Shown: in pieces, positions 1 to 11,306 of the stretch | How the letters are laid out: each line of letters begins with the position of its first letter | Position numbering within the stretch: the stretch's first letter is position 1 | Assembly (NCBI GenBank): GCA_002721895.1 | Contig: PBLV01000015.1 | Location: 124,001-188,000 of the forward strand | From: Verrucomicrobiales bacterium | GTDB lineage: Bacteria; Verrucomicrobiota; Verrucomicrobiae; Limisphaerales; UBA1100 | Length of the DNA stretch: 64,000 nt | Direction: 5' to 3' | The notes under the pieces: generated by a model | Told to the model about the DNA's origin: nothing | What the model saw: only the letters and a program-made list of their open reading frames with translations | The model's database searches: none | Made by a program: the position numbers and the translations under genes

Positions 1-2
1 CA

Positions 3-911
3 TTTCCGCATGACGGCTTCAAAATCAGTTGTACCAGTGCTGATGCCCGCAACCGCTACACCCAGTTCTACAGCTTGGAATTGTCCCCGGACAGTTGGGC
101 GAACGAGCTTTCGCGGGCACGGACATTCTGTTTTTATGAGGAAATTGAGCACCTCTACCAGAATGGCCTGATCAAGGGTGGTAGTCTGGAAAACGCGGTG
201 GTCGTTCGCGACGATGCCGTGCTGACCAATGAACCACTGCGTTATCCCAATGAATTTGTCCGGCATAAGATGCTGGATATCCTTGGCGACCTCGCCTTGG
301 TGGGGCGGCCCCTACAAGCGCACATTGTTGCCACACGTCCGGGCCATGCCGCCAACTGTGAACTTGCCCGTCAAATCCAGGCTCAAATACGGAAGCCATT
401 GCAAACCGCACAGACATTTGCTCCACCCCCCGCAGTCGAGACTGCCAAGGTCGAGACCATCGTGGAGGACGGCGCGGAGTTGGACGTTACCCAAGTGATG
501 AAAATTTTGCCCCATCGGTTCCCTTTTCTGATGGTCGACCGTGTGACGAAGATTGACGGAAACCAAATCACTGCGATCAAGAATGTTAGTGTCGGTGAGC
601 CCTACTTTGAGGGGCATTTTCCCGGGCACCCAATCATGCCGGGGGTCATGCAATTGGAAGCCATTGCTCAGGTTGGTGGAATCTTGATGCTAAAGAAGGC
701 GGAGAATCTCGGGAAACTTGCCTACTTTACCAGCGCCGACAATGTCAAATGGCGCCGGCCTGTCCATCCCGGCGACGTTTTGACTATCGAGGTGGAACTC
801 TTGAAGTCACGCGGCAAGATCGGGAAGGCGAAGGGAACCTGCCTAGTTGACGGAGAAATTGTCAGTGAGGCGAACGTCACCTTCATGCTCTTCAGCCCGG
901 ACGACCAATGA
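3..911 (+). CDS. lpxC-fabZ: Bifunctional LpxC-FabZ (5' truncated by window edge)
   Basis: The frame is open from base 3, so the gene begins before the window; only the last 302 codons are present. The first ~130 residues are the C-terminal part of LpxC, the zinc UDP-3-O-acyl-GlcNAc deacetylase committing carbon to lipid A, recognised by the stretch FCFYEEIEHLYQNGL, the GGSLENAVV segment and a late GHAANCELA motif. After a short Pro/Ala linker, from about base 480, comes a complete hotdog-fold 3-hydroxyacyl-ACP dehydratase FabZ with the catalytic HFPGHPIMPGV histidine motif and the Glu of LEAIAQ. Such fusions are known in Bacteroidetes, Chlorobi and related Gram-negative groups. The stop overlaps the lpxA start (ATGA), so the two are translationally coupled. 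Cytoplasmic. Identity is very secure. Confidence 0.95.
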   Translation, partial: FPHDGFKISCTSADARNRYTQFYSLELSPDSWANELSRARTFCFYEEIEHLYQNGLIKGGSLENAVVVRDDAVLTNEPLRYPNEFVRHKMLDILGDLALVGRPLQAHIVATRPGHAANCELARQIQAQIRKPLQTAQTFAPPPAVETAKVETIVEDGAELDVTQVMKILPHRFPFLMVDRVTKIDGNQITAIKNVSVGEPYFEGHFPGHPIMPGVMQLEAIAQVGGILMLKKAENLGKLAYFTSADNVKWRRPVHPGDVLTIEVELLKSRGKIGKAKGTCLVDGEIVSEANVTFMLFSPDDQ

Positions 912-1670
912 GCATACACCCGAGCGCTGTCATTCACGAGAACGCGGTCATTGGAGAGGATTGCGAGATTGGCCCCTACTGCGTTGTTGGTGAGCATGTC
1001 GCCTTGGGTCGTGCGTGTCGGCTTCATTCGCACGTGGTGATCGACGGGTGTACTGTGTTGGGCGCGGGAAATGAAATTTATCCCTTTGCCAGTATTGGCC
1101 TGCGAACCCAAGATTTGAAATGGAGTGGGGGCGAAACATGGACTCGCATTGGCGATCGCAATACGCTTCGGGAGTATGTTACTATCCACAGTGCCACGAG
1201 TAATGGTGATGCCACCGTTCTTGGTAGCGATAACAACTTGTTGGCTTACACCCACGTGGCCCATGATTGTCAGTTGGGCAATCATATCGTCATGTCCAAT
1301 GTCGCTACATTGGCCGGGCATGTCGAGGTGGAAGACTATGCCGTCATTGGGGGGGTGGCGGCTGTTCACCAATTTTGCCGGATTGGAACGATGTCCATTA
1401 TTGGTGGCTGTAGCAAGGTGGTGCAGGATGTGCCGCCTTATATGTTGGCTGATGGGAATCCTGCCGCAACACGCACGCTTAACAAGGAGGGACTCAGGCG
1501 AAACAACATTAGTGAGTCTGCCCAGAAAGCGCTGAAGCTGGCTCACCGGATTCTATTTCGAAGCGAGATGACTTTTTCCCATGCCATCGAAAAAGCGAAG
1601 GCCGAGATTGAGACATGTCCAGAAGTAAAACACTTACTGAAGTTTGTCCAATCCAGCCAACGCGGAATTG

Positions 1671-1678
<8 letters not shown>
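908..1678 (+). CDS. lpxA: UDP-N-acetylglucosamine O-acyltransferase LpxA
   Basis: 256 residues, the normal length for LpxA, which transfers a 3-hydroxyacyl chain from ACP to UDP-GlcNAc in the first step of lipid A synthesis. The N-terminal two thirds is a left-handed beta helix of imperfect hexapeptide repeats (for example IHENAVIGEDCEIGPYC), and the middle carries the catalytic-region histidine segment YTHVAHDCQLGNH. The C-terminal part is the helical domain typical of the trimer. The ATG overlaps the stop of lpxC-fabZ by four bases. The 3' end overlaps the end of the convergent PHP phosphatase gene by eight bases, leaving no room for a separate terminator. Confidence 0.95.
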
Positions 1679-3883
<2,205 letters not shown>

Positions 3884-3885
3884 AG

Positions 3886-4623
3886 ATGAGCGGTCGTCCC
3901 GCCCAGCTCAGCCCGGAGGCACGCGAACTGCTTCCCATGCATGTGGCTGTCATCATGGATGGCAATGGGCGCTGGGCTAAGCAACGCAGTCTTCCAAGAA
4001 TTGAGGGGCACCGCCGTGGCGTGGAATCCGCGCGAGCCATCATCCGGGCAGCTGGCGAGCTGGGGATCAAATACCTCACTCTTTATACATTTTCTGCCGA
4101 GAATTGGAATCGCCCCCAGCCTGAGGTTGAGGCAATAATGAAATACCTATCTTTTTATCTTAAAAAGGAGGTGAAGGAATTGAAGAAAAACAACGTGCGG
4201 CTGGAGGCCATAGGCCAAATTCACCGGCTGCCTGAACATGTTCGCAATCAGTTGGAAAAATCCAAGGCGGCCCTTGAGGGTAACAACGGGCTGACTTTGG
4301 TCCTTGCGTTAAGTTATGGCTCACGCGCGGAAATCATTGACGCCGCGCGAGCTATTGCCGAGAAGGCCAAGGCGGGAGCGGTTGATCCGCAGGAGATTGA
4401 CGAGCAATACTTTGCCGATCATCTTCACACCCGTCATATTCCAGATCCTGACCTTCTGATTCGAACCAGCGGGGAAATGCGTATTAGTAATTTTCTGTTA
4501 TGGCAGATTTCCTATACCGAGATGCTTGTTACGCCTACTTTCTGGCCTGATTTTCGGCGCCCGCAACTCATCAATGCCCTTGAGGAATATGCTCGTCGGC
4601 ATCGGCGCTTTGGTCTGCTATAA
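3886..4623 (+). CDS. uppS: Isoprenyl transferase (undecaprenyl diphosphate synthase)
   Basis: 245 residues, cis-prenyltransferase family. It condenses isopentenyl diphosphate onto farnesyl diphosphate to make the C55 carrier for peptidoglycan and LPS sugars. The N-terminal signature VAVIMDGNGRWA includes the catalytic Asp; the SAENWNRP block and the late LLIRTSGEMRISNFLLWQ segment are also typical. ATG is two bases after the purA stop. It is followed by cdsA, dxr, rseP and ispG, the usual envelope/isoprenoid gene neighbourhood in many bacteria. Confidence 0.95.
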   Translation: MSGRPAQLSPEARELLPMHVAVIMDGNGRWAKQRSLPRIEGHRRGVESARAIIRAAGELGIKYLTLYTFSAENWNRPQPEVEAIMKYLSFYLKKEVKELKKNNVRLEAIGQIHRLPEHVRNQLEKSKAALEGNNGLTLVLALSYGSRAEIIDAARAIAEKAKAGAVDPQEIDEQYFADHLHTRHIPDPDLLIRTSGEMRISNFLLWQISYTEMLVTPTFWPDFRRPQLINALEEYARRHRRFGLL

Positions 4624-4629
4624 CCCGCT

Positions 4630-5526
4630 GTGACTGAAGCCAACCAGCAAGCCTCCGAGGCGCAGCCCAGCAAGGCGGGCATTTTTGTTCGCAGATTTTG
4701 CAGTGCCTCATTGCTCTGGGGCGTGCTGTTGCTTGGCTTGTTTTACGAAAACCCAGCGATCGCCAAGCCGGCGTTTCTCCTGATTATGCTGTTGCTGGCG
4801 GGATTGGGCTTGCGTGAATTTTTTGAATTGTCCGAACAAGGCGGGTTCCCAGGCCGGCCATGGCAGGGGACGCTCGCTGGCATGACAATGGTTGGCGGTG
4901 TATTTCTCCTGCTGGCATTGCCGCGCGAGCCGCGGACGGACCTCGTGCCTTTGTTTGAAATTTGTTTTTTGTCTTTCTTCATTCTTGCTGTTGGGGTGCG
5001 TCATATTTTCCTCGATGATATTCAAGGTAAGCTGGGAGTTACCATCATGGGTGTTCTTTATGTGGCAATGCTCCTGAATTTTCTTCAACTCATCCAATTT
5101 GAATTTGGTCCATGGTTTCTACTGTTCTTCATCGTGGTCACCAAGGCAAGTGATACAGGCGCTTACTTGCTGGGATCTGCTATCGGCCGTCATAAAATGC
5201 TGCCAACAATCAGTCCGGGGAAAACTTGGGAGGGATTTGCAGGGGCTATACTCCTCTCCGTTGGAGCTGCGGCGGCTTTTAATCATTTTGGTGAGGACTA
5301 TTTTTCAAGAATGCCAATGAGCCATGCCTGCGTGGTGGGCGTTGTGTTGGGGGTGGGCGCAGTATTTGGGGATCTTGTTGAATCGAAGCTCAAGCGAGTG
5401 GCTGGAGCCAAGGACTCGGGCAGTTATTTTCCGGGCATTGGCGGAATTCTCGACTTGCTTGACAGCCTGCTGTTCAATGCCCCGATGATGTATCTCTACC
5501 TGAAATACGGGATGCCAGTATCATGA
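4630..5526 (+). CDS. cdsA: Phosphatidate cytidylyltransferase CdsA
   Basis: 298-residue integral membrane enzyme that makes CDP-diacylglycerol from CTP and phosphatidic acid. GTG start, followed by a ~25-residue soluble N terminus and then about eight hydrophobic segments. The C-terminal family signature is present as ESKLKR, then KD, then PGIGGILDLLDS. In the common form this last part reads PGHGGxxDRxD, so here His is replaced by Ile and Arg by Leu; the acidic residues remain. The stop overlaps the dxr start by four bases. Confidence 0.92.
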   Translation: MTEANQQASEAQPSKAGIFVRRFCSASLLWGVLLLGLFYENPAIAKPAFLLIMLLLAGLGLREFFELSEQGGFPGRPWQGTLAGMTMVGGVFLLLALPREPRTDLVPLFEICFLSFFILAVGVRHIFLDDIQGKLGVTIMGVLYVAMLLNFLQLIQFEFGPWFLLFFIVVTKASDTGAYLLGSAIGRHKMLPTISPGKTWEGFAGAILLSVGAAAAFNHFGEDYFSRMPMSHACVVGVVLGVGAVFGDLVESKLKRVAGAKDSGSYFPGIGGILDLLDSLLFNAPMMYLYLKYGMPVS

Positions 5527-6674
5527 AAAAGGTTGTCTTGCTTGGCAGCACAGGCTCCATTGGCACAAGTACTTGCAAGGTGGCGGCGGATCTTCCCGGT
5601 GAGATTGAGCTGATAGGTCTCGCCGCTGGGCGGAATGCCACCCTGCTTCGGGAGCAAGTGAACCAGTTCAACCCCAAGGCTGTGTCGTTGTCTGATGTAG
5701 AGGCAGCCAAGGAGCTGGATAATGAGTGGGGGGGGGCGCCGCAGGTTTATCAAGGGGATAAAGGTTTGGTAAAGCTGGCGACTTTGCCTGAGGCTGACAT
5801 TGTCCTCATTGCCATTGTTGGCGTGGCAGGTCTTCAACCGGCATTGGCGGCTATCCGGGCAGGCAAGGATATTGCTGTTGCCTCCAAGGAAATCCTCGTG
5901 ATGGCTGGAGAAATTGTCATGGCTGAAGCTCGCAGGCAGGGGGTCAAGGTGCTTGCGGTGGATAGTGAACATTCGGCAATATTCCAATGTTTGGAAGGGC
6001 GCGCACCTGAGTCTGTTCGGCAGCTTTGGTTAACGGCATCGGGTGGCCCCTTCCGCAATACTCCAGCTGAAGAGTTTGACTCGATCACTGTCGAACGCGC
6101 ACTGAAACACCCATCATGGGTCATGGGCCCAAAGATAACCATTGATTCAGCCACACTTTTTAACAAGGGACTGGAGATGATCGAGGCTCGCTGGTTGTTT
6201 GATATTCCAATGAGCCAAGTGCGGGTTGTCGTCCATCCGCAGAGTGTCATTCATTCCATGGTGGAATTTGTGGATGGATCCATTATTGCCCAACTGTCCA
6301 CGCCGGATATGTGCCTGCCCATTCAGTATGCCCTGACTTATCCTGCACGTGCGGTTAGTGAGCGGGTTCAGACCAACTTTGCCGAGATCGGCCGGTTGGA
6401 TTTCGAAGAGCCTGACACAGTTCGCTTCCCTTCGCTCAATCATGCGCGCCGGGCAGGAGATGTGGGAGGTACGTTGCCTGCGGTTCTCAATGCGGCAAAC
6501 GAGGTGGCTGTTCAGGCGTTTTGTGATGAACAGATTGGCTTCACGGACATTACCCGACTGGTGGGGCGTACAATGGACGCCCATAAATTACAGGAGCATC
6601 CTTCTTTGGAGCAGATCATTGCCGCCGACGCGTGGGCTCGAGATTATTCCACCAAAGCATTTCAGCCCGCCTGA
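5523..6674 (+). CDS. dxr: 1-deoxy-D-xylulose 5-phosphate reductoisomerase
   Basis: 383 residues. NADPH- and metal-dependent second step of the MEP isoprenoid pathway. N-terminal Rossmann motif LLGSTGSIGTS; the catalytic/metal region includes AVDSEHSAIFQ; then TASGGPFRNT and HPSWVMGPKITIDSATLFNKG. Full family length. ATG overlaps the cdsA stop (ATGA), implying coupling. With ispG two genes downstream, this shows that the organism uses the MEP route and feeds UppS encoded just upstream. Confidence 0.95.
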   Translation: MKKVVLLGSTGSIGTSTCKVAADLPGEIELIGLAAGRNATLLREQVNQFNPKAVSLSDVEAAKELDNEWGGAPQVYQGDKGLVKLATLPEADIVLIAIVGVAGLQPALAAIRAGKDIAVASKEILVMAGEIVMAEARRQGVKVLAVDSEHSAIFQCLEGRAPESVRQLWLTASGGPFRNTPAEEFDSITVERALKHPSWVMGPKITIDSATLFNKGLEMIEARWLFDIPMSQVRVVVHPQSVIHSMVEFVDGSIIAQLSTPDMCLPIQYALTYPARAVSERVQTNFAEIGRLDFEEPDTVRFPSLNHARRAGDVGGTLPAVLNAANEVAVQAFCDEQIGFTDITRLVGRTMDAHKLQEHPSLEQIIAADAWARDYSTKAFQPA

Positions 6675-6726
6675 CTGCTGGATTGCCTTGTTACTTCAAT
6701 GCTGCTAGGTTCACGCCTTTGAACAA

Positions 6727-8466
6727 ATGGCGGGTATATTAGATGTCATCTGGGTGCTTGCGGTGGTCGTACTAATGTTCGGCGCGGCAATCTTTGTCCA
6801 TGAATTTGGCCATTATTGGGTGGCTCTCAAGCGGGGCTTAAAGGTTGAGGAGTTTGCCATTGGATTTGGCCCAATCCTTTGGAGCCGGGAAAAGGATGGA
6901 ATTCTTTACTCCATCCGGTGGATTCCGGCGGGTGGATTTGTAAAATTGCCCCAAATGTTGACGAGTGAAGCCTTGGAGGGGAAGCCAAAGACAGAAGATG
7001 AGGTGGAAGGGAATGATCCCGAAGGTTCCGGAGAGGAAGATGAGGAAGAACAGGAGGAGCTGCCCCCCGTTTCGCCATGGTCAAAGATACTTGTGGCCTT
7101 TGCCGGGCCCTTTATGAACATCGTGTTTGCATTTGTGATCGCCTTGATCCTATGGGTGGTGGGCGTTCTCAAGCCGGCCAGCACGACAACGATTGGCTAT
7201 GTCGGCTCGAGTGAAGAGGGTTATGCCGATGTGCGGCCCGGAGACAAGCTGGCCAAGATTGACGGCCAAGAGGTTTCTACTTGGCAGAAGGTAACCTTTG
7301 CGGTCATTCGGCATGAGGGGGAGAAAGTGCCAGCGACCTTTTCACGCGTCTCTGGAGGCAAAACTGAAATCATCGAGACGGAATTATCTACCGGCAAAGG
7401 TGCTCGGCGAATTAAGGGACTGCACCTGTCTACTGCGGAGAAGCTGATCATTGCGAAAATTGAGACCAAGGGATACCTCTCGGAGATTGGCTTTAAAGAG
7501 GGCGATGAGATTTCGAAGGTCAATGGTCATGCTGTTTATGGCCAGCATCATTTTCTCCAGCTTTTACTGGCTGACAGCATGGAGAAGAAGATTTTGGTCA
7601 GTAATGACGGGCAGGAACGTACGATAGATTTTCTGCCGACAGATGATTCCTCAGTCAAGGTTATGGATGTGCCCAAACCCATGCTGGGAGCGTGGGAAAG
7701 TTTCTGGATCTCAATTGGCTTAAAAGAAGAAAAACCACTTCCTCCGACCGCAGCGATGGAGGCCGGGATTGAAAAGGATGACCTGATACTCGAGATGAAT
7801 GACGAGCGAATCACTAGCTCGCGGCATTTGATTGATCGCATCAGGGAAAATGGCGAGAAGACGGCAACGCTGCTGGTTGCCCGAGGTGATAAACGATTGG
7901 ATCTAAAGGTGACCCCCCAAATGGACACAATGACTGGACAGGTTCGGGTTGGCATTGCGCTCGGGGATGAGGCAGGGATCGTTTTCCAGCCGACACAAAC
8001 TGTCTACCAACCGGTTGAGCCAACGCCCGGTCCCTTGGTGCAGATGAAGGAGGTTTGGGACATGATCACGCTGACTGTCAGTGCCTTGACGCGCTCCTCG
8101 GAAACGGGCGTGGGCGCCAAGGATCTCAGCGGTCCGGTTGGCATCTTTGGAATGCTCTCCATTCAGGTCAAAACTGATTATCGATTGGCGTTGAGTTTTC
8201 TGGTGCTGTTGAACATTAATTTGGCCATTCTAAATCTTCTGCCCGTGCCGGTTCTTGATGGGGGCCATATCGTGATGTCCATTATTGAGAAGATCCGCGA
8301 CAAGCCCATCAGTTTGCGCGTTCAGGAGTATGCGACCACAGTTTTTGCCGTCATGCTTCTGTCCTTTATGTTGTACGTCACCTTTTTTGATATCAAGGAA
8401 CGGGTGCCAATCTTCAGGGAACTGTTCAATCGCGAGGCGACCATCCAAGAATCGCCATCCGAGTAA
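6727..8466 (+). CDS. rseP: RseP-type site-2 membrane metalloprotease with extra PDZ domain
   Basis: 579-residue RIP zinc metalloprotease that cleaves substrates within the membrane. The active-site motif FVHEFGHYW is in the first transmembrane segment (~residue 25), and the second metal ligand motif LDGGH is in a C-terminal transmembrane region. An acidic Glu-rich loop (~residues 90-115) precedes the second transmembrane segment. Three PDZ-like repeats can be read, around 155-230, 235-310 and 340-415; E. coli RseP, ~450 residues, has two. It follows dxr by 52 bases and its TAA shares one base with the ispG ATG. Likely roles are envelope-stress signalling or clearing signal-peptide remnants, by family. 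Confidence 0.9.
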   Translation: MAGILDVIWVLAVVVLMFGAAIFVHEFGHYWVALKRGLKVEEFAIGFGPILWSREKDGILYSIRWIPAGGFVKLPQMLTSEALEGKPKTEDEVEGNDPEGSGEEDEEEQEELPPVSPWSKILVAFAGPFMNIVFAFVIALILWVVGVLKPASTTTIGYVGSSEEGYADVRPGDKLAKIDGQEVSTWQKVTFAVIRHEGEKVPATFSRVSGGKTEIIETELSTGKGARRIKGLHLSTAEKLIIAKIETKGYLSEIGFKEGDEISKVNGHAVYGQHHFLQLLLADSMEKKILVSNDGQERTIDFLPTDDSSVKVMDVPKPMLGAWESFWISIGLKEEKPLPPTAAMEAGIEKDDLILEMNDERITSSRHLIDRIRENGEKTATLLVARGDKRLDLKVTPQMDTMTGQVRVGIALGDEAGIVFQPTQTVYQPVEPTPGPLVQMKEVWDMITLTVSALTRSSETGVGAKDLSGPVGIFGMLSIQVKTDYRLALSFLVLLNINLAILNLLPVPVLDGGHIVMSIIEKIRDKPISLRVQEYATTVFAVMLLSFMLYVTFFDIKERVPIFRELFNREATIQESPSE

Positions 8467-10241
8467 TGCGTTATTGCGCCTCGCCATTCCGTTATCAAAG
8501 ACGGGCTACACGTCCTGTTGTTGTGGGTGATCCCGCCAATGGAGGAGTTGTCATTGGGAGCGGCGCACCGGTGGTGAAGCAATCAATGCTGACTTGTGAC
8601 ACGCTCGATACGGAATCATGCGTGAAACAGACATTGGACTTGGTAGAGGTCGGCTGCCAAATTGTTCGGATCACAGCACAGACTGTGCGGCATGCGGCGA
8701 ACTTGGAGCATGTCGTGGCAGCATTACGCGAACAGGGATGTGTTGTGCCGATTGTTGCGGATATTCATTTCAAGCCGGAAGCGGCGATGGAGGCAGCCAA
8801 GTGGGTGGAAATGATCCGGGTAAATCCCGGCAACTATGCGGATTCCAAAAAATTTAAAATCCGTGAGTATACGGATACTGAGTACGGCGAGGAACTAATT
8901 CGTATTGAAGAAAAGTTCGCACCACTGGTGGATTACTGCCGTGAACATTCGCGAGCCATGCGAATTGGTACAAACCACGGCTCTTTGAGTGACCGGATTA
9001 TGAACCGGTTTGGCGACACGCCGCTGGGCATGGTGGAAAGCGCATTGGAATTTGCGCAAATTGCACGCGCGCGTGATTTTCACAACTTCAAGTTCTCGAT
9101 GAAATCAAGCAACCCAAAGGTGGCCATCGAGTGCTATCGGTTGTTGGTGGCGCGATTGGCGGAGGAAGGGGACGATTGGAATTACCCCATACATTTGGGT
9201 GTGACCGAAGCGGGCGAGGGGGAGGATGGACGTATCAAAAGTGCGATCGGGATAGGTTCTTTGCTGTGTGATGGAATTGGTGACACGATTCGCGTTTCGC
9301 TGACTGAGGATTCACCAAATGAAATCAGGGTTTGCACGGACTTGATTAATGAAATCGAAAGGTTGTCCAATCATGAGGATATGCCAGATTTGCCTTTGAG
9401 TTTTGACCCGTTTGAATACAGGCGCAGATCATCGTCTGAAGTTGAATTAGCGGATGGTGTTAATTGCGGGGGCGAGCAGGTTATTCGAGTCGTGGTTGAG
9501 CGGGCTGCGTGGGAGAAACTGGCGGTCCGCATTCGACCGGGAGATGATGTGAGGCCGGAGGCGATTCATGAAGATTTGGAACTGCAGGAGGTTGACCCTC
9601 GCGATCCTTTTGAAATTTCACACTCGGCCCAACTAATCACGGTAAAGGATGGTATCGGTTTGCCTGCAATTACGGCATTCAGGCTGTTGGCCAGTCGCAT
9701 GAAAAATGTTGGGGCGGACAATCCCATCCTGTTGAAGGACTGCTTGGGTTTTGAGCCATTGGTCTTAGCGCCTGAAATCGCCCTTTTGAGGGCATCGGTG
9801 GTTATTGGTTCCTTGTTGTCGGACGGCATCGGTGATGCCGTCTTGATTCGGGGCGAAAGTGGTGCAGGGCAGTCTCTCCGGCTGGCTTATAATATTCTTC
9901 AGGCAGCTGGATGTAGGTCCTTCAAGACAGATTACGTGGCTTGTCCCTCTTGTGGTCGCACACTGTTTGACCTTCAGGAAGTGACAGCGCGCATCAAGAC
10001 GCGAACTGATCATCTTAAAGGTGTCAAAATTGCCATTATGGGTTGTATTGTGAATGGTCCCGGAGAAATGGCGGATGCGGATTTTGGCTATGTCGGCGGT
10101 GCCCCTGGGAAAATAAACCTGTATGTGGGGCGGGAGCCGGTGAATTTCAATATCCCTGAATCGGAGGCTGTTGAGTGCTTGGTGGATTTGATCAAGGAGC
10201 ACGGCAAATGGACAGAGCCTGCTGAGTTGACGCCCGCATGA
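8466..10241 (+). CDS. ispG: (E)-4-hydroxy-3-methylbut-2-enyl-diphosphate synthase IspG (long form)
   Basis: 591 residues. [4Fe-4S] enzyme that converts MEcPP to HMBPP in the penultimate MEP-pathway step. An N-terminal TIM barrel (residues ~1-290) is followed by an extra middle domain (~300-470) absent from the ~370-residue E. coli enzyme; plants, Chlamydia and many PVC or Bacteroidetes species have this long type. The C-terminal domain carries the cluster ligands C493, C496 (CPSCGRT) and C527 (GCIVNGPGE). ATG overlaps the rseP stop by one base, so it closes the operon-like run. It converges with recO two bases later. Confidence 0.94.
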   Translation: MRYCASPFRYQRRATRPVVVGDPANGGVVIGSGAPVVKQSMLTCDTLDTESCVKQTLDLVEVGCQIVRITAQTVRHAANLEHVVAALREQGCVVPIVADIHFKPEAAMEAAKWVEMIRVNPGNYADSKKFKIREYTDTEYGEELIRIEEKFAPLVDYCREHSRAMRIGTNHGSLSDRIMNRFGDTPLGMVESALEFAQIARARDFHNFKFSMKSSNPKVAIECYRLLVARLAEEGDDWNYPIHLGVTEAGEGEDGRIKSAIGIGSLLCDGIGDTIRVSLTEDSPNEIRVCTDLINEIERLSNHEDMPDLPLSFDPFEYRRRSSSEVELADGVNCGGEQVIRVVVERAAWEKLAVRIRPGDDVRPEAIHEDLELQEVDPRDPFEISHSAQLITVKDGIGLPAITAFRLLASRMKNVGADNPILLKDCLGFEPLVLAPEIALLRASVVIGSLLSDGIGDAVLIRGESGAGQSLRLAYNILQAAGCRSFKTDYVACPSCGRTLFDLQEVTARIKTRTDHLKGVKIAIMGCIVNGPGEMADADFGYVGGAPGKINLYVGREPVNFNIPESEAVECLVDLIKEHGKWTEPAELTPA

Positions 10242-10243
10242 TT

Positions 10244-10888
10244 TTATGAAAGTGCCAATGCGGCTTTCCGGCCTTTCGGCAGTTTTCCCAAATGATAGAC
10301 TAGAAAGCCGTGCAAATATTCCCTCATCTCTTTCACTTGGGAGTGCGTTGGCTTGATGGATTCTATGCTCGTCCAGCTTCCGATGGCAAGTTGCTCGAGA
10401 AGCTTTATGGTTGGCTCTGTGAGTCGACTGTCCTCAAGGGCGGGGGAAAGCCCCAATTCATTCAGTAGTTTCATCTCCAAAGCGTAGGCAAGAGCAGGTC
10501 TGGGGGCAGCTGTTGACAAATGTTCGAGTAATGAGGTGAAAATGGCATGTATGCCGTGGATTGGCGTGTTTGGCTCTGTTGTTTGTTCTAGGAAACGAGT
10601 GGCATAGGCCATTAGTTGCAGTTTGCGGACATCTTTCCGGATCGCCGGATGTGAATTGCTGAGCTGCATTTCCCTGAGCGTGTGGATGTCAGAACGTTTG
10701 TTGGGGCGGTATGAAAAATTGGCCTCAAAGAGTAAATCCAATTTCCCATAGAATGCGGATTTGGGTCGGCGCCCTCCTCTTGCGGAAGTTGTGAGGCGCC
10801 CATGTGCAGGAGTCAACCACTGAACCATGAGGCTGGTGTCAGAAAAAGGGTGAACTCTCAGGATGAGGCCGTTTGATTTTTCATCCAT
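10244..10888 (-). CDS. recO: DNA repair protein RecO
   Basis: 214 residues, slightly shorter than E. coli RecO (242). RecO loads RecA onto SSB-coated DNA with RecR. The N-terminal OB-fold region carries the GLILRVHPFSDTS segment typical of RecO; the rest is helical. I see no cysteine cluster, so the zinc finger found in some RecO proteins is absent. Its start overlaps the end of ybeY by eight bases. Last gene of the minus-strand run that begins with the hybrid kinase. Confidence 0.85.
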   Translation of the reverse strand: MDEKSNGLILRVHPFSDTSLMVQWLTPAHGRLTTSARGGRRPKSAFYGKLDLLFEANFSYRPNKRSDIHTLREMQLSNSHPAIRKDVRKLQLMAYATRFLEQTTEPNTPIHGIHAIFTSLLEHLSTAAPRPALAYALEMKLLNELGLSPALEDSRLTEPTIKLLEQLAIGSWTSIESIKPTHSQVKEMREYLHGFLVYHLGKLPKGRKAALALS

Positions 10889-11306
10889 TGTTGTGGAGTA
10901 GGCAGAGGAGCCGGTTTTCTTCGCGCTTCATTGTGCGGCGATCTCCTGGGGTCTTGTCATCATAGCCGTTCATGTGAAGCAGGCCATGAACGAGGTAACG
11001 GGCTAATTCCTGAAGCAAAGTGGCCCGATATTGACGTGCGTTCTCCTCGGCAACCTTTGGGCAAATGTAAATTTCTCCAGTAGGGATCGACTCCTTGTAA
11101 TCGAATGTGAGAATGTCGGTGGGGCCCTCATGGGAGAGGTGGCGCTCATTCAGAGCAGCCATGCGCTTGCTGTTGATGAAGTAAATCCCGATTTCATATT
11201 CTGGCCATGCGAGAGCGTGCTCCAACAGCCACTGCGTTTGGCGGCGGAGAGCATGTGTAACAAGCGGGATCTCCCGTTGCTGATTTCGCATGGTCAGCCG
11301 CTTCAT
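10881..11306 (-). CDS. ybeY: Endoribonuclease YbeY (rRNA maturation factor)
   Basis: 141 residues. YbeY is a zinc endoribonuclease needed for 16S rRNA 3' maturation and ribosome quality control. The metal site is read as HGLLHMNGYDD: the first two histidines of the family motif HGxLHLxGYDH are kept, but the third is Asp. The N-terminal half has INSKRMAALNERHL and the TDILTFDY block, both standard. ATG overlaps the phoH stop by four bases; ybeY next to phoH-like is a widely conserved pair. The His-to-Asp change may be a lineage variant, since Asp can also bind zinc. Confidence 0.92.
   Translation of the reverse strand: MKRLTMRNQQREIPLVTHALRRQTQWLLEHALAWPEYEIGIYFINSKRMAALNERHLSHEGPTDILTFDYKESIPTGEIYICPKVAEENARQYRATLLQELARYLVHGLLHMNGYDDKTPGDRRTMKREENRLLCLLHNNG

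Noticed and set aside
722..1546. 274-codon minus-strand frame over lpxA and lpxC-fabZ
   Set aside because: Shadow of two certain genes; composition and residue pattern unlike a protein family.
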